This document shows, piece by piece, positions 7,707 through 16,105 of a DNA stretch of 64,000 nt. The position numbers and the translations under genes were made by a program. The notes beneath the pieces were generated by a model. That model did no database searches. It saw only the letters and a program-made list of their open reading frames with translations, and was not told where the DNA came from. Position 1 is the first letter of the stretch, and the number at the start of each line of letters is the position of its first letter. This DNA is from CAIMUM01 sp034429715 (GTDB taxonomy: Bacteria; Chloroflexota; Dehalococcoidia; GIF9; UBA5629), in the NCBI GenBank assembly GCA_034429715.1, contig DAOUFR010000013.1, positions 61,809 to 125,808 on the forward strand, in the 5' to 3' direction.

Positions 7707-8117
7707 TTAGAATTTTAATTCCATGGCCCGGGGCGGGCAGGCCCTTACGCACAGCTCGCATACAATGCATTTCGAATTATCGAAGAGGACCTTGCGCGTC
7801 TTCTCCTCGAGCGTAAACGCCCTTGTGGGGCACATGGCTATACATGCTCCGCAATGGGTGCATCTATCGTCGTTACGCCATACGTCCTGGCTGAGGTACT
7901 GTATCTCAAGCCCCGCCTCCCGCAGGTATTTTATGCCGCGGTTATAGTCCTTCTGTTCACCGGTCAACTCCATGATCATCAGACCTTCCTCGCCCGGGGA
8001 AATGGAAGCCTTGAGAATATTGAAATCGAGCCCGAACTCCCTGATGAGGCTGCTGACAATGGGCTTGTCGATGGTCTGCTGTGGAAAATGCAATACGATT
8101 TTCTTCGCTACCTTCAT
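7707..8117 (-). CDS. NIL-domain 2x[4Fe-4S] ferredoxin, homocysteine cluster
   Basis: A 136-residue protein. Residues 1-75 form a NIL domain, the small ferredoxin-like ligand domain otherwise found at the end of methionine ABC importers. The C-terminal half has two [4Fe-4S] motifs: C86, C89, C92, C96 (CTHCGACIAMCP) and C117, C120, C123, C127 (CIVCELCVRACP). In Methanosarcina such a NIL-ferredoxin works with the COG1900 protein to make homocysteine from aspartate semialdehyde and a sulfur donor, probably supplying electrons. It is 14 bases downstream of the COG1900 gene here, so the two are almost certainly co-translated from one mRNA. The NIL domain suggests sensing or binding of methionine or a related thiol. 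Confidence 0.92.
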   Translation of the reverse strand: MKVAKKIVLHFPQQTIDKPIVSSLIREFGLDFNILKASISPGEEGLMIMELTGEQKDYNRGIKYLREAGLEIQYLSQDVWRNDDRCTHCGACIAMCPTRAFTLEEKTRKVLFDNSKCIVCELCVRACPPRAMELKF

Positions 8118-8131
8118 AATCTTTGCCTCCT

Positions 8132-9337
8132 TCAGGGCAACGGCCTTTCCTCGAGGGCTTTGAGCTTGATACCGGATTCCACTCCGGGCAGGGGCGCAAC
8201 CGGTTCACTCAACAGGAACTTGCCGCTGCTGATCCATTGTTTGAGCGTAGCTGCTATCTCCACTGCTCCGGGGTAGCTCGAAAGCGACGCTGTCGGGACA
8301 TCTTTGCCGCCCACGTTGATCTTTCCCGATTTCAGATCGGCATAGCTGACCTCGGCCAGCACATCCGGCTTCCTGTTGGGATAGGCATCGGAATAGTCCA
8401 CCACCGGCGCCAGTATATCCGCATCGGTCACCAGCGTGTACTGAAGTATCTCCTCGCTCAACACGGGTATCGGCACACCTATGCCGACGGTCAACGTTGC
8501 GCCATACCCCAGGAAACTGGTGCCCACCAGCCATTTAGCATTCATTTGCTTGAGGTCGCCGATAACCGCCAGCGTGCCGGCGCCGCGCGTGGGAACGCCC
8601 TTCTCGGTGCGGGGTGCGGACGGATTATGCTGCGTACCTTGCCATGCCACATAACCGACGCCACCTCCCAGGAAGATGCGTGTGCCTATACCGATCGTTT
8701 TGTACAGAGGGTCGTTCATCAGCGGAGCAAGCTGGCCCGCGGAGCAGAAATTGGCGTTGCCCAGCCTGGGCTTGAGAACGCCCATATACGTATAAATCAT
8801 ACGGCTGCCGGCATTTACGGCCACGTTGTAGTTCTGGTAGGCATTGCGCAGATTAAACAGGACGGCCTCATTAATGCTCTTGATATTTATCAGTGTCTCC
8901 AGCTTCTTGCGCGGATAGCAGTCCGTGCCGTAGCCGCTGGCCACCATCCGGATATCTTTTCCCGCTACAAGCTCCTCGATCACGTGGCCGCCGCCGTAGT
9001 TAAACTCTCCCGGGTAAATCCTGTTCTTCGGGTCGTCGTCAGGCATGGCCGTGGCGCCCAGTATGATATCAACGGCCGCTACACCCGTATAAGCCGGCAC
9101 ATCATTGAGGTAGACCCTACCCCCGCCCACTTTCATCCTGGGTTTGGTATGGCCAAGGTTCATATAAGCGCTGGAGGAGCACATCGGGCCGAAAGTCCCG
9201 GTGGTCACAACATCGATCTCTTTAGCTGCGGCTGCGACTCCTTTCTTACGGGCGATGCCGATCACTTCTTCAGCAGTGACCACGACCGCCCGGCCTTTTT
9301 TGATTTTTTCATTGATCTCTGCGATCGTCCTGGCCAT
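8132..9337 (-). CDS. Homocysteine biosynthesis protein (COG1900/DUF39)
   Basis: A 401-residue protein starting at ATG 9337 (MARTIAEINEKIKKG), chosen because an AAAGGAGGGAG ribosome site lies just before it; the frame is open 33 bases further upstream. The DUF39/HcyBio fold is recognised by VVVTAEEVIGIARKKG near the start, the GTFGPMCSSSAYMNLGHTKP segment with the conserved cysteine, and GPMCSS/GAGTLAVIGDLKQM glycine-rich loops. It catalyses formation of homocysteine from L-aspartate semialdehyde with sulfide-derived sulfur, probably through an enzyme persulfide on cysteine. It bypasses the O-acylhomoserine route. The ferredoxin and COG2122 genes follow on the same strand. Confidence 0.9.
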   Translation of the reverse strand: MARTIAEINEKIKKGRAVVVTAEEVIGIARKKGVAAAAKEIDVVTTGTFGPMCSSSAYMNLGHTKPRMKVGGGRVYLNDVPAYTGVAAVDIILGATAMPDDDPKNRIYPGEFNYGGGHVIEELVAGKDIRMVASGYGTDCYPRKKLETLINIKSINEAVLFNLRNAYQNYNVAVNAGSRMIYTYMGVLKPRLGNANFCSAGQLAPLMNDPLYKTIGIGTRIFLGGGVGYVAWQGTQHNPSAPRTEKGVPTRGAGTLAVIGDLKQMNAKWLVGTSFLGYGATLTVGIGVPIPVLSEEILQYTLVTDADILAPVVDYSDAYPNRKPDVLAEVSYADLKSGKINVGGKDVPTASLSSYPGAVEIAATLKQWISSGKFLLSEPVAPLPGVESGIKLKALEERPLP

Positions 9338-9362
9338 ATCTCCCTCCTTTATAAAATTACAG

Positions 9363-9406
9363 GCCCGCACGGTGAAGCTGTTCCGGCTGCCTCAGCCGCA
9401 GCGGGC
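9363..9406 (-). promoter_or_regulatory. Structured leader upstream of the homocysteine genes
   Basis: The 102-base gap between the nitroreductase stop (9440) and the COG1900 start (9337) holds two nested stems. The outer pair is GCCCGC (9363-9368) with GCGGGC (9401-9406). The inner pair is CGGCTG (9384-9389) with CAGCCG (9393-9398) and a three-base loop. It ends about 16 bases before the AAAGGAGGGAG ribosome site. It does not match a SAM, SAH or cobalamin riboswitch that I know. It could be a regulatory leader of this methionine-precursor pathway or simply an intercistronic stem. Confidence 0.35.
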
Positions 9407-9439
9407 GGTGATTGTTCTGCGAGGTACGCTGCCTAAATT

Positions 9440-9991
9440 CTAATGCCTGCCGTACTTTTCGTAAAATACGAGCTCCGACATTTCCCTGCGCGGCGGCCCT
9501 TTTGACTCGCCGGCAGGATAGCCGAGCGGCGTCATTTCCACCGAGACCACGCCCTCCGGCAGGCCGAGTATGGCGTCCACTTTTTTGGAATCCGGTATAA
9601 ATCCCACATGCACCGTCCCCAGACCCATGGCACAAGCCGCCAGTACCAGGTTCTGCATGGCGATGCCGACATCGAACATAAACCACTCACCCCTGTCGGT
9701 CACCGTCACACCTTTATAATATCCTGATTTACCCAGCTCGGCGCAGGCCACAATGACAACAGGCGCCTGTTTGATGGCCTCTGTGGAGGGGTTACCCTTA
9801 TTTAAACACTCCGCCAGACGGGCTTTAGTCCCGGGATCCTTCACAATCACGTAGCGCGTGCACTGCGAATTGGCCCATGAGGGCGCCCAGCGGGCGGCTT
9901 CCAGCACCCTGTTGAGAATATCGTCGGAAACAGGGGTATCCTTGTACCGACGCACGCTGCGCCTGCTGTAAATGGCTTCGAAAGTATCCAT
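9440..9991 (-). CDS. Nitroreductase family protein
   Basis: A 183-residue FMN-dependent oxidoreductase of the nitroreductase superfamily. The N-terminal FEAIYSRRSVRRYKDTPV carries the Arg-Ser-x-Arg FMN phosphate-binding signature, followed by VLEAARWAPSWANSQCTRYVIV and, near the C-terminus, GLGTVHVGFIP and LGYPAGESKGPPRREMSELV. The family reduces nitro groups, quinones or flavins, or acts in more specific reactions; the substrate here is unknown. It is 20 bases downstream of hisS and about 100 bases upstream of the homocysteine genes, all on the minus strand. This length is usual for the shorter, ferredoxin-lacking members. Confidence 0.9.
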   Translation of the reverse strand: MDTFEAIYSRRSVRRYKDTPVSDDILNRVLEAARWAPSWANSQCTRYVIVKDPGTKARLAECLNKGNPSTEAIKQAPVVIVACAELGKSGYYKGVTVTDRGEWFMFDVGIAMQNLVLAACAMGLGTVHVGFIPDSKKVDAILGLPEGVVSVEMTPLGYPAGESKGPPRREMSELVFYEKYGRH

Positions 9992-10010
9992 CGCAGTATT
10001 CTCCTGCCTG

Positions 10011-11267
10011 TTATTTGGCGTCCTTCAGAAGCGCGATAAGCTCGTCCGGCCGCATCTCCTGTTGTTCGCCCGTCTCCATGTTGCGCACCATCGTGGTGCC
10101 GGCCTTCATTTCATCGCCCCCGATGATGGCCGCGTACCTGACACCGGCGGTATTGGCATTTCTGAGCTGGGCCTTGAGACTGCGCTCGCCCGAAGAGGTC
10201 AACAGCGAGATGCCTTCGCCGCGCAGCGCCGCCGATAACTTCACAGCTTCCACCCTGGCCTCCTCTCCCAGACAGGCGATATAAACCGCCGGCCTATCTC
10301 CTGGGGGTACCTTAATATTCTGCGTTTTCAAGTTCAGTACTATGCGCTCCAGCCCGGCGGCAAAACCTATGCCCGGCACAGGCTTACCCCCTATCATGGC
10401 GATCAAATCATCGTAACGGCCCCCGCCGCCCAGCGCGCTCTGCGATCCGCCATCGGCAGGCTGAATCTCAAATACAGTTTTAGTGTAGTAATCCAGCCCT
10501 CTTACCAGCCTGTGATTCAATACGAACTTGATACCCAGGGCAGCGAGATAACTCCTCAAAGAGTCGAAGTGTTGGCCGCATTCCGGGCAGAGATAGTCGG
10601 CGCTTTTGGGGGCCAGATCGGCCGCAGACTGGCAGGCAGGCTTCTTGCAATCCAGCAGCCTCAAAGGATTCTTCTCAAGCCTGACTCGGCAGTCGTCACA
10701 CAGCTGTTCTCTCAGCGGAGCGTAGTGTTCCTTCAATTTCTGCAAATGGCCCGGGCGGCACTTTTTACAGCCGATGCTGTTTAACTGCAGCGAGAAGTCC
10801 GTCAGTCCCAGCGACCCGAAGAAGCTGAGCGCCATATGGATTACTTCTGCATCCAGCACGGGAGATTGTTCCCCGATGGCCTCGCAGCCGAACTGGTGGT
10901 GCTGCCGGTAACGCCCCGCCTGGGGCCTCTCGTATCGAAAGATATCGGCGAAATAGAACAGCTTTACAGGCTGAGGGAGGTTATCCATGCCATGCTCCAG
11001 ATAAGCACGGCAAACGGGCGCAGTGCCCTCCGGTCGGAGGGCCATTTCGTTATCGCTGCGGTCCTTGAAGATATACATCTCCTTGCTAACGATATCCGTG
11101 CCCTCTCCCACGCTGCGCAGGAAAAGGCCTGCCTCCTCAAAAGCCGGGGTGCTGATGCGGCTGTACCCGTACAGGCGGCAAATCTCCAGAGCCCTGTCTT
11201 CGATATAGCTCCAGTAGGGCTGTTCCTCCGGTAAAGTATCGGCTGTGCCTCGCGGTGCTTTAAACAA
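10011..11267 (-). CDS. hisS: Histidine--tRNA ligase
   Basis: A 418-residue class II aminoacyl-tRNA synthetase that charges tRNA-His. Motif 1 region is IEDRALEICRLYGYSRIST. The motif 2 loop is FRYERPQAGRYRQHHQFGCE. The histidine-specific motif is LVRGLDYYTKTVFEI, and motif 3 is GIGFAAGLERIVLNL. A C-terminal anticodon-binding domain follows from about residue 325. A cysteine cluster in the insertion (CKKCRPGHLQKLKEHY and LCDDCRVRL, plus CPECGQHF) suggests a bound zinc. The start is TTG 11267 with a GAGAGGGAG ribosome site. A TATAAT lies about 20 bases upstream on this strand, so it may have its own promoter. There is no room for a T-box leader. Confidence 0.95.
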   Translation of the reverse strand: MFKAPRGTADTLPEEQPYWSYIEDRALEICRLYGYSRISTPAFEEAGLFLRSVGEGTDIVSKEMYIFKDRSDNEMALRPEGTAPVCRAYLEHGMDNLPQPVKLFYFADIFRYERPQAGRYRQHHQFGCEAIGEQSPVLDAEVIHMALSFFGSLGLTDFSLQLNSIGCKKCRPGHLQKLKEHYAPLREQLCDDCRVRLEKNPLRLLDCKKPACQSAADLAPKSADYLCPECGQHFDSLRSYLAALGIKFVLNHRLVRGLDYYTKTVFEIQPADGGSQSALGGGGRYDDLIAMIGGKPVPGIGFAAGLERIVLNLKTQNIKVPPGDRPAVYIACLGEEARVEAVKLSAALRGEGISLLTSSGERSLKAQLRNANTAGVRYAAIIGGDEMKAGTTMVRNMETGEQQEMRPDELIALLKDAK

Positions 11268-11319
11268 ATGCGTTCTCCCTCTCAGGCCATTATTATATTA
11301 CAGGCGGTCAAATCGTTGC

Positions 11320-11649
11320 TTATTCTTTCACTTCGCCCGCGATCCAGTCCAGGTAATCGGCGTTCCCCGCTATGACAGGCAGCGCTATCACCTCGGGTAT
11401 GGAGTAGCTGTGGACGCTTTTCACAGCGTCTATGATATCTTTGATCCGTGACGCCCTGGTCTTGATGATCAGCAGCACCTCGTCAGCCGCATCGATTTTA
11501 CCCTGCCACCAGAATAGAGAAGATATCTTGGGAACGATGTTAACACAAGCAGCCAGGCGCTTATCCAGTATAACAGACGTGATCTTGTTGCCTTCGTCCA
11601 ACCCGGACGCAGTTACCAGCACAACCGCAAAGCCGGTCATCTCCGCCAT
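11320..11649 (-). CDS. cutA: CutA1-type divalent-cation tolerance protein
   Basis: A 109-residue protein of the CutA1 family, a trimeric PII-like fold linked to copper and other divalent-ion tolerance in E. coli, although its general role is debated. Family signatures are the start FAVVLVTASGLDEGNKI, LDKRLAACVNIVPKISSLFWWQGKID (core CVNI and the paired tryptophans), EVLLIIKTRASRIKDI, and the end HSYSIPEVIALPVIAGNADYLDWI. The ATG at 11649 has an AGGGGG site seven bases upstream; an internal ATG four codons later is a weaker choice. It lies 22 bases downstream of the acyl-CoA synthetase gene, probably in the same transcript. Confidence 0.93.
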   Translation of the reverse strand: MAEMTGFAVVLVTASGLDEGNKITSVILDKRLAACVNIVPKISSLFWWQGKIDAADEVLLIIKTRASRIKDIIDAVKSVHSYSIPEVIALPVIAGNADYLDWIAGEVKE

Positions 11650-11671
11650 GCCGCAACCCCCTTATCATCAA

Positions 11672-13114
11672 TTATTTTTTAATGGCAGCGTACTTGTACA
11701 TATAAGACACCGCCCTGATAGCTTCCCTGAGTGACGCGGCCACAGGAAATCCAGCATCCTCGCACATCTTCTTGGCTAATAAAGTCATCCGTCGTTCCGC
11801 CTCGTTATCAGTATAGGCATCGATGGCTACCGTTATTATTACCAGCCTGCCGGCCTCATCGCGTGCGAAGCGGCAGCCGGCCAGAAAATCCTCGGTTATA
11901 GCTCTCAGTTTCTCCTCGGTGCCATTACCCCACATCATTGTCATGAACCTTATTATGTCGAATTGCAGAATAATAGAATGAATTTGTTTCTCGCCCGCCA
12001 CAATGCGCAGCACATCCGACAGCCTGCCTTCGCCCGAGTGCCTGTAAAACAGTTGCCATGAATCGAGTGGATTGCCTATCATAGTGCCTGCAGCCGGGAC
12101 AAACGTCCTCAGTTCATCCACAGCCTTGCTGGAAAACTGCGGGACCTGAAGCCCTGCCTTCACGCACATGTCACTCTGAACCACGGCAAACCCGCCGGAG
12201 TATGTTACGATTGCTACTCCGTTTCCGGACGGCACCCTGGATAAGTCCATGGTAACGGTGGTATTGAGCAGGTCATCTATATCGTCTACCTGCACCACAC
12301 CGCTCTGTTTGAACATGGTCGACCATGTCTCTCCCGTTCCGGCCAGCGAACCCGTGTGTGAGGAAGCCACTCTACCACCTGCCCCGGTGACGCCGCCCTT
12401 GAGCGCAACCAGCGGCTTTTTACCGGCCGCATATTCCAGCGCAGACCTCAACCGCCTCCCATCACGGATACCTTCGATATAAAGGGCGATAACGCTGGTA
12501 TCGGGATCATCCGCCAGGTATTCAAGAAAATCGGGGCAATCGAGATCAACAGCGTTGCCGTAGCTGACCATCTTACTGATCTTCATATTCATTGTCCTGC
12601 CGGCATAGACAAATAGTTGAGCAAAGGTGCCGCTCTGGGAGATGACGCCTATATTCCCCTCTACATTGGTGGACGCGGGATTAAACGACAGGCCGGATTT
12701 GGGGCAATATGTTCCCATGCAGTTGGGTCCGATGATCCTTAGCTTACCCCGCGCCATATCCGCCAGCTCTTTCTCACGCTTGACGCCCTCCGGCAGCCCG
12801 GTCTCGCTAAATCCCGACGTGAATAAATGAACGCCTTTTACCCCCTTATTAATACAGTCGCTGACGGCGCTCAATGCGAACCGGACCGGGACCGCTATAA
12901 CGGCATAATCAATGGGGACATCGATATCCATGATGCTTGCATATGATTTCCTGCCCAGTAGTTCCTGGTAGTTGGGGTTCACCAGGTAGAGCCTGTCGCG
13001 CATTTTAGTCGCAAGCAGAGCGTAAGTGTAGCCGTCTGTCGGAGAAGCTCCTATGATTGCTGTATTGCGGGGGAAAAAGATGCTGTTCAGCTCTTGAAAC
13101 TTAGAAGTATTCAT
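11672..13114 (-). CDS. ADP-forming acyl-CoA synthetase alpha-subunit-like protein
   Basis: A 480-residue protein with the CoA-binding Rossmann domain at the N-terminus (NTAIIGASPTDGYTYALL) and two succinyl-CoA-ligase-like flavodoxin domains (IGPNCMGTYCPKSGLSF, GVISQSGTFAQLFVYAGR). The phosphohistidine region is RVASSHTGSLAG. The ATP-grasp beta domain that completes the NDP-forming enzyme is absent from this chain and from its neighbours. In anaerobes this family makes ATP from acyl-CoA thioesters or activates acids. A second alpha-only protein lies at 52467-53912. The beta partner must be elsewhere, or the protein has another role such as CoA-ester sensing. Confidence 0.85.
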   Translation of the reverse strand: MNTSKFQELNSIFFPRNTAIIGASPTDGYTYALLATKMRDRLYLVNPNYQELLGRKSYASIMDIDVPIDYAVIAVPVRFALSAVSDCINKGVKGVHLFTSGFSETGLPEGVKREKELADMARGKLRIIGPNCMGTYCPKSGLSFNPASTNVEGNIGVISQSGTFAQLFVYAGRTMNMKISKMVSYGNAVDLDCPDFLEYLADDPDTSVIALYIEGIRDGRRLRSALEYAAGKKPLVALKGGVTGAGGRVASSHTGSLAGTGETWSTMFKQSGVVQVDDIDDLLNTTVTMDLSRVPSGNGVAIVTYSGGFAVVQSDMCVKAGLQVPQFSSKAVDELRTFVPAAGTMIGNPLDSWQLFYRHSGEGRLSDVLRIVAGEKQIHSIILQFDIIRFMTMMWGNGTEEKLRAITEDFLAGCRFARDEAGRLVIITVAIDAYTDNEAERRMTLLAKKMCEDAGFPVAASLREAIRAVSYMYKYAAIKK

Positions 13115-13209
13115 ATTTCTTCCTTTCTAACGGCGCTGGGGAAAAAACGGCTTATCAAGGATACATTTTACAGGGCGGGAAGTTCAACTCTGCACATGGG
13201 CGGCTCATA

Positions 13210-13252
13210 CAAAATAGGACCCACCGGGTGGGACGGTGGATCCTATTTGATT
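13210..13252 (-). terminator. Stem-loop terminator of the 51-residue gene
   Basis: On the minus strand, CAAATAGGATCCACC pairs with GGTGGGTCCTATTTTG around a nine-base loop, with one C-A mismatch. The 3' arm ends in TATTTTG, giving a short U-run. It follows the 51-residue gene ending at 13269 by about 17 bases. The stem is nearly symmetrical and could also act on the plus strand. Confidence 0.6.
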
Positions 13253-13268
13253 ACTTATTTTGGTGTTT

Positions 13269-13424
13269 TTAGATTTCTCTGGCGAGAATCTTCTCTTTGA
13301 GTATCTCGAACTCGTCGCGCGTGAGGACGCAGGTGTTAGCGTCTTCGCCGATCTCGACTTTGTCTTCGAATACGGTTACTGCCGGGCAGCAGGAGCCTTC
13401 GCGGCACAGTTTCACAATTTTCAT
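13269..13424 (-). CDS. 51-residue cysteine-containing small protein
   Basis: A short gene found by reading the gap between the acyl-CoA synthetase and rel. ATG at 13424 is preceded by GGAGG seven bases upstream, and the frame ends at TAA 13269-13271, just before a stem-loop terminator. The product starts MKIVKLCREGSCCPAVTVF and continues with VEIGEDANTCVLTRDEF, ending in a basic helix EILKEKILARE. It has four cysteines (7, 12, 13, 32) and no membrane segment. I do not recognise the family; the compact beta-like start with CxxxxCC suggests a metal site. The good ribosome site plus dedicated terminator make it more likely real than chance. Confidence 0.65.
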   Translation of the reverse strand: MKIVKLCREGSCCPAVTVFEDKVEIGEDANTCVLTRDEFEILKEKILAREI

Positions 13425-13626
13425 CTAAGTACCTCCAGATATTTGGTCCTTGTACTGACGGTTTGCCCCACCAGCAATCAGATTCTTACTGAATATCCGG
13501 TACCGCCAGTTAAAATATGATAATACCCCGGCATACGGCATGCAAATGACGTAAGTCACATTGCATACGGAAAGCATTTGCTATTGATCACAGCCATGCT
13601 TTATTATACATTTGACAGGAACGCGT

Positions 13627-15792
13627 ATGGATCCCTCTCCACTATTCAATAAGGCCAGGGAATACCTGCCTCCCGACAAGCTGGCTATCGTGGAGGCTGC
13701 CTATAATTATGCCCTCAAGGCACATGACGGCCAGAAGCGCAAATCCGGCGCACCCTTCCTGGAACATCCCCTCCAAACTGCCATAACCCTGGCCGACCTG
13801 CAGCTCGACGCCGCCACACTGGCTGCCGCACTCCTGCACGACGTGCCTGAAGACTGTAATATACCGATCGCACAGCTTGAAAAACAGTTCGGCCCGGATG
13901 TCAGCAAGCTGGTGGACGGGGTGACCAAGCTGAGCAGGCTGGCATGGAGGCGCGACATAGCGGTCAGCAGCCGGGAGACGCAGGCGGAGAACCTGCGCAA
14001 GATGCTTATCGCCATGGCTGAGGACCTGCGCGTGGTCTTCATCAAGCTGGCTGACAGGCTGCATAATATGAATACGCTGGAGGCATTGCCGCCTGAACGG
14101 AGACAGGCCATCGCGCAGGAGACGCTGGAGATATATGCCCCGCTGGCTCACAGGCTGGGCATGTGGGAGATCAAGTGGCAGCTTGAAGACCTGTCTTTCC
14201 GATACCTTCAGCCGGAGGAGTACCGCAAAATCGCGCGTATGGTGGCGGTGCGCCGGTCGCTGCGCGAAGGCTTTATCGATGACGCCGCCCGAGTACTGCG
14301 CGACGAGATGGTCATAGCCGGCATCCAGGGAGAGGTATACGGCCGGCCCAAGCACATCTTCAGTATCTTCAACAAGATACAGAGGTATACAGCCATCGGC
14401 AGGAGCTTCGGTGATATCCACGACCTTTTCGCCCTGCGCGTGCTGGTCAATACCATCCCCGACTGCTACAAGGTGCTGGGCATCATACACAATACCTGGC
14501 ACCCGATCACAGAAGAATTCAACGACTATATAGCCAATCCCAAAGACAACGGGTACCAGTCTTTGCATACCACTGTAATGGTGGGCGACGGCGCCTCCAC
14601 GCCGCTGGAGATACAGACCAGAACATACGAGATGCATCGCATGTCGGAATACGGTGTTGCAGCTCACTGGCGATACAAAGAAGGGGCCAAGCCGGACCTG
14701 AATTTCGAGGAGAAGATCTCCTGGCTGCGCCAGCTCATCGACTGGCAGAGCTCGCTGGACAGCGAAGAATTCCTTACCTCACTGAAAGAGGACTTTTTCG
14801 TCGACCAGGTCTTTGTCTATACGCCTAAAGGGGAGATCAGGCCCTTCCCGCGCGGAGCTACACCCCTGGATTTCGCCTACCGCATCCATACAGACCTCGG
14901 CCACCGCTGCATCGGCGCAAAAGTCAACGGCAAGCTGGTCCCCCTCAACTACGAGCTCAAGAACAGCGATATAGTCGAGATAGTAGCCAGCAAGACCGAG
15001 AAAGCGCCGAGCCTGGACTGGATCAATCCGGACCTGGGATTCGTTAAGACAGCCCATGCCAAGGAGAAGATCCGAGCCTGGTATAAAAAGCAGGAGCGCA
15101 CGCAGAATATTGAGCGGGGCAGGTCCATACTGGAAAAAGAGCTCAAGCGGATGGGTGTCGATGTGGCCAACTACGAGGAGCTTGCGGGGCAGCTCAATTT
15201 CGACACTACCGATGACTTCCTGGCCTCCGTGGGTTACGGCGGTATCACACCTCATCAGATCGCCACTAAACTGGCGGGAGAGCCGGAGGAGATCCCGCTG
15301 GCCAAACCCACGGCCGCACCTGCGCAGCATAAGGGCTCGGGCATTCAGGTACTGGGAGTAGGCGACCTGCTCACGCACCTTGCTCAATGTTGCCATCCGG
15401 TGCCCGGTGATGATATTATCGGGTACATTACGCGTAGCCACGGCATCACCGTACACCGCAAAAACTGCATAAACGTTATCAACGAAGAGGAGCAGGAGCG
15501 GCTGATCAATGTGAGCTGGGGCCAGATGGAGGACGTGTACCCGGTTGATATACAGGTGGAAGCTTTCGACCGGGTGGGGCTGTTGCGGGACATTACCACG
15601 GCGGTAGCCGAAGAAAAGATTAATATTACCAGCGTGAGCACCCAGTATAATGACGATGTGTTCACCATGTTTGCGACTATAGAGATTAAGAACATGGCCC
15701 AGTTGAATCATATATTGAACAGGCTTATGAGCCTGCGTGGCGTTATCAATGCCACCAAGGCCCATACTGCCAGGATGAACGTCAGTTCATGA
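13627..15792 (+). CDS. rel: RelA/SpoT-type bifunctional (p)ppGpp synthetase/hydrolase
   Basis: A 721-residue long-type Rel protein from ATG 13627 (ACAGGA ribosome site; an in-frame TTG at 13612 is less likely). The N-terminal HD hydrolase domain has HDVPED at residues 71-76, and the intact HD...ED supports hydrolase activity. The synthetase domain includes GRPKHIFSIFNKIQRY and FNDYIANPKDNGYQSLHTTV. A TGS domain follows (VFVYTPKGEIRPFPRGATPLDFAY), then a CC/zinc-finger-like region with LAQCCHPVPGDDIIGYITRSHGITVHRKNC, and a C-terminal ACT domain. It controls the stringent response at the ribosome. It is followed directly by rpsT, an unusual but sensible pairing. Confidence 0.96.
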   Translation: MDPSPLFNKAREYLPPDKLAIVEAAYNYALKAHDGQKRKSGAPFLEHPLQTAITLADLQLDAATLAAALLHDVPEDCNIPIAQLEKQFGPDVSKLVDGVTKLSRLAWRRDIAVSSRETQAENLRKMLIAMAEDLRVVFIKLADRLHNMNTLEALPPERRQAIAQETLEIYAPLAHRLGMWEIKWQLEDLSFRYLQPEEYRKIARMVAVRRSLREGFIDDAARVLRDEMVIAGIQGEVYGRPKHIFSIFNKIQRYTAIGRSFGDIHDLFALRVLVNTIPDCYKVLGIIHNTWHPITEEFNDYIANPKDNGYQSLHTTVMVGDGASTPLEIQTRTYEMHRMSEYGVAAHWRYKEGAKPDLNFEEKISWLRQLIDWQSSLDSEEFLTSLKEDFFVDQVFVYTPKGEIRPFPRGATPLDFAYRIHTDLGHRCIGAKVNGKLVPLNYELKNSDIVEIVASKTEKAPSLDWINPDLGFVKTAHAKEKIRAWYKKQERTQNIERGRSILEKELKRMGVDVANYEELAGQLNFDTTDDFLASVGYGGITPHQIATKLAGEPEEIPLAKPTAAPAQHKGSGIQVLGVGDLLTHLAQCCHPVPGDDIIGYITRSHGITVHRKNCINVINEEEQERLINVSWGQMEDVYPVDIQVEAFDRVGLLRDITTAVAEEKINITSVSTQYNDDVFTMFATIEIKNMAQLNHILNRLMSLRGVINATKAHTARMNVSS

Positions 15793-15813
15793 TATCAAAG
15801 GAGGTAGTCACAA

Positions 15814-16083
15814 TTGCCCAAGACTAAGACAGCGGAAAAATCAGCCCGGTCTGCTGAAAGGAAAGCAGAGCGCAATAAGGCCATCAAGAGCGGCACCAAG
15901 AGCAAGGTCACCAGAGCGGAAAAATTAATTGCCACTAAAAAAGGCGCTGCGGCCGGTGGGGCGGTAACCGAGGCCATAAGCTCCCTGGACCGGGCGGCCA
16001 AACGCAAAGTTATTCATGCCAATACCGCAGCCCGCAAGAAATCGCGCCTGATGAAGAAATTCAACGCATCTCAAAAGAAATAA
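15814..16083 (+). CDS. rpsT: Small ribosomal subunit protein bS20
   Basis: An 89-residue, strongly basic, alanine- and lysine-rich protein of the S20 family, which binds 16S rRNA early in 30S assembly. Signatures are KSARSAERKAERNKAIKSGTKSKV, AEKLIATKKG and the C-terminal IHANTAARKKSRLMKKFNA, matching the conserved helical-bundle end. It starts at TTG 15814, as S20 genes often do, with an AAAGGAGG ribosome site about ten bases before. TTG starts in rpsT are known to take part in autogenous translational control in E. coli. It lies 21 bases after rel and just before the aldolase gene. Confidence 0.95.
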   Translation: MPKTKTAEKSARSAERKAERNKAIKSGTKSKVTRAEKLIATKKGAAAGGAVTEAISSLDRAAKRKVIHANTAARKKSRLMKKFNASQKK

Positions 16084-16105
16084 TACTTCCGCAGGAGGCC
16101 TGCCA

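Noticed and set aside
8117..8131. Methionine ABC importer because of the NIL domain
   Set aside because: The NIL domain is fused to a double ferredoxin, not to an ATPase, and the neighbours are homocysteine genes.
8123..9436. A 437-residue plus-strand frame opposite the homocysteine gene
   Set aside because: It is the antisense shadow of a well-recognised COG1900 protein, has no ribosome site and no recognisable motif.
11268..11319. T-box leader for hisS
   Set aside because: The gap to cutA is about 50 bases, too short for a T-box; lysS and serS starts likewise overlap or abut upstream genes.
13642..14667. A long minus-strand frame within rel
   Set aside because: Antisense shadow of the Rel HD and synthetase domains; His/Gln/Leu-rich composition typical of such shadows.
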